A stretch of 64,000 nt of DNA from Streptomyces kaniharaensis (GTDB taxonomy: Bacteria > Actinomycetota > Actinomycetes > Streptomycetales > Streptomycetaceae). The position numbers were made by a program, and so were the translations under genes. The stretch covers positions 124,001 to 188,000 of the forward strand of contig NZ_WBOF01000002.1 of NCBI RefSeq assembly GCF_009569385.1, read 5' to 3'. Under the pieces are notes generated by a model. It did not search any database and had not been told where the DNA came from. It saw only the letters and a program-made list of their open reading frames with translations. Positions 62,910 to 64,000 of this stretch are shown in pieces; position 1 is the stretch's first letter; each line of letters opens with the position of its first letter.

Positions 62910-63566
62910 TCACCGGTCCGATGACGCATCTGGCCAAGCAACCCGGGCGTGCTCTTCGGCCGCCGCCCTGACCGCTCGGAGCGTCCCACGCAGAACGACG
63001 CCGACTCCCGCGGAGACGAGCGTCCAGTAGCGGCCGAAGCGGGCGGTGGATTCCGCATCGGTGCAGGCGGTGCGCGCCTCGTAGGTGAGCAGCGAACGCC
63101 GGGTGCCGTACGGATGGACCACGAAGGCAGCAGCCATCTTCGCCCAGCCGGCCTCGTCGAACGACGTGAACTCCTCCGGTTCGACCCTCCGCCACTCGAT
63201 CGAGGCCTGCCAGGGCTTGCCGACCGCCCCGAAGACAAGTTCCCGCCCCGGAGTCTCGCCCAGCGCCACCCAGGGCTGGTCCTCCCACGCGGCCCCGGCA
63301 CCGTCGAACAGGTCGGCCACCCGCATCGACGGCGGGGTCGGCATAGGACGGCCGCGAAGTCGGTCCGGCAGCCCGCGCGCCCACATGGCCGCGTTGAGGA
63401 GCGGAGAGTCGAGGGTGAGCAGGTCCAGCCCGCGCGCCGCCCCGTAAGCGGCGGGGGGCGCCGCGGCGAGCGCCACGTATTCGAGGCGGGAGAATCCGAA
63501 GTCGGGCAGCGCACCGTCCAGCAGCAGCGGGCTGCCGACGGGATCGAAGGTCGAGCCGGTGCTCAT
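62910..63566 (-). CDS. hypothetical protein, probably coupled to the SRPBCC gene
   Basis: 218 residues from ATG 63566 (MSTGSTFDPVGSPLLLDGAL). Contains YVALAAAPPAAYGAARGLDL, RVADLFDGAGAAWEDQPWVA and VEPEEFTSFDEAGWAKMAAA, a pattern seen in actinobacterial proteins of uncharacterised SRPBCC-like or DUF type. Starts 20 bases after the preceding gene, so it is probably in one operon with it. Confidence 0.7.
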   Translation of the reverse strand: MSTGSTFDPVGSPLLLDGALPDFGFSRLEYVALAAAPPAAYGAARGLDLLTLDSPLLNAAMWARGLPDRLRGRPMPTPPSMRVADLFDGAGAAWEDQPWVALGETPGRELVFGAVGKPWQASIEWRRVEPEEFTSFDEAGWAKMAAAFVVHPYGTRRSLLTYEARTACTDAESTARFGRYWTLVSAGVGVVLRGTLRAVRAAAEEHARVAWPDASSDR

Positions 63567-63586
63567 CATGGCCTCCCAGCTGCCCG

Positions 63587-64000
63587 TCACGTGGTCCGTC
63601 GGAGCCGGGCGCGCAGGTTGTGGAACTGGCGGGTCTGCATCACGAAGTGAGCGGGTTCCCAGAACAGCAGGTCCATCGGGCCGGTGAGCACGCGCGGCCG
63701 GCTGCGGCCGTGCGTGCGGACGACCAGGCGGGTGCCCGCATCGGCAGGTTCGAGGTGGAAGCCCCACACCGAGCTGACGAACGCCCGCGGCGCGGGTCCG
63801 TCGGCCGGATCAAACGGGCGGCCCGACGGCACTCTCGTATCATCCCGCAGCACCAGAGTCCGTTCCGGCACGAGTACCGCGACGGTGAACCAGGCGCGAC
63901 CACCGGGCACCGATGCAAGCCGCTGCCCCGCCGCCAGGCTCTGCCACTGGGGGACGATGCGATCCGCGCTCGGCCGTCCGCCGTTGTCCAGCCGGTCCCA
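63587..64000 (-). CDS. SRPBCC-like protein (partial, 5' end beyond the window)
   Basis: The frame is open to the last base. The visible 137 residues include GGRAWFTVAVLVPERTLVLR, SSVWGFHLEPADAGTRLVVR and MDLLFWEPAHFVMQTRQFHN, typical of SRPBCC/START-like lipid- or ligand-binding proteins with a DUF2867-like C-terminal end. Followed closely by the gene at 62910. Confidence 0.65.
   Translation of the reverse strand, partial: WDRLDNGGRPSADRIVPQWQSLAAGQRLASVPGGRAWFTVAVLVPERTLVLRDDTRVPSGRPFDPADGPAPRAFVSSVWGFHLEPADAGTRLVVRTHGRSRPRVLTGPMDLLFWEPAHFVMQTRQFHNLRARLRRTT

Overview
The window is very GC-rich DNA with the codon bias, GTG/TTG starts and gene families of Streptomyces or a close relative. It looks like an unstable accessory region: a chromosome arm near a linear end, or a large linear plasmid. 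Reasons are the density of insertion sequences and their fragments (IS5, ISL3, IS256, IS4, IS3, IS630, an integrase-core IS, a group II intron remnant and a TniB-like transposon remnant), at least five broken pieces of plasmid-type replication-relaxation genes, and a DEAH helicase with helicase-associated repeats of a type often found near Streptomyces telomeres. Replicon type is inference; no telomere, origin or partition locus was recognised.

Layout. 0-5.7 kb: end of a Cys-rich protein gene, an aminoglycoside-phosphotransferase-like gene, a complete IS5-type element with its own accessory gene, a cREC-like protein, and an ISL3 element inside an older transposase gene. 5.7-10.9 kb: a coupled minus-strand operon of two membrane Ser/Thr kinases with PQQ beta-propellers plus a small membrane protein. 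11-15.5 kb: decayed plasmid-type genes. 15.6-19.2 kb: an ABC transporter coupled to a histidine kinase/response regulator pair. 19.2-24.7 kb: pseudogenes, a cytochrome P450, a truncated replication-relaxation gene and a P-loop kinase. 24.7-29.2 kb: TniB-like remnant, fusions, a secreted protein with a terminator. 29.2-36.8 kb: a LuxR-type (LAL) regulator and a compact P450 - terpene synthase - P450 operon. 37-43.5 kb: nested mobile elements (IS256, group II intron, IS4 inside a 111-bp inverted repeat) around an intact quinone oxidoreductase/TetR pair. 43.6-44.6 kb: a secreted ribosome-inactivating protein. 44.7-51.2 kb: IS3, integrase-type IS, ISL3 and IS5 copies and small fragments. 51.2-54.3 kb: a PD-(D/E)XK-like nuclease read through from a NUDIX gene, and plasmid-type fragments. 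54.8-58.5 kb: TIM44-like membrane protein and helicase. 59-64 kb: IS630 with TA duplication, an AbiTii protein with a membrane tail, a wax ester synthase/DGAT gene and SRPBCC-type genes.

Working units that look intact are the kinase/propeller operon, the ABC/two-component operon, the terpene operon (two P450s would oxidise the cyclase product; the LAL protein is a possible regulator), the oxidoreductase with its TetR, and single genes for the RIP, AbiTii, nuclease, helicase and WS/DGAT proteins. Elsewhere many genes are broken, repeatedly by single-base gains or losses in short homopolymers. That could be real decay or consensus sequencing error, and must be settled before any pseudogene call is trusted.

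The most unusual observation is a recurring coiled-coil plus winged-helix module tied to transposases: a separate gene inside the IS5 element, a C-terminal extension of the IS4 transposase, a gene convergent with another IS5 transposase, and a copy disrupted by an IS.
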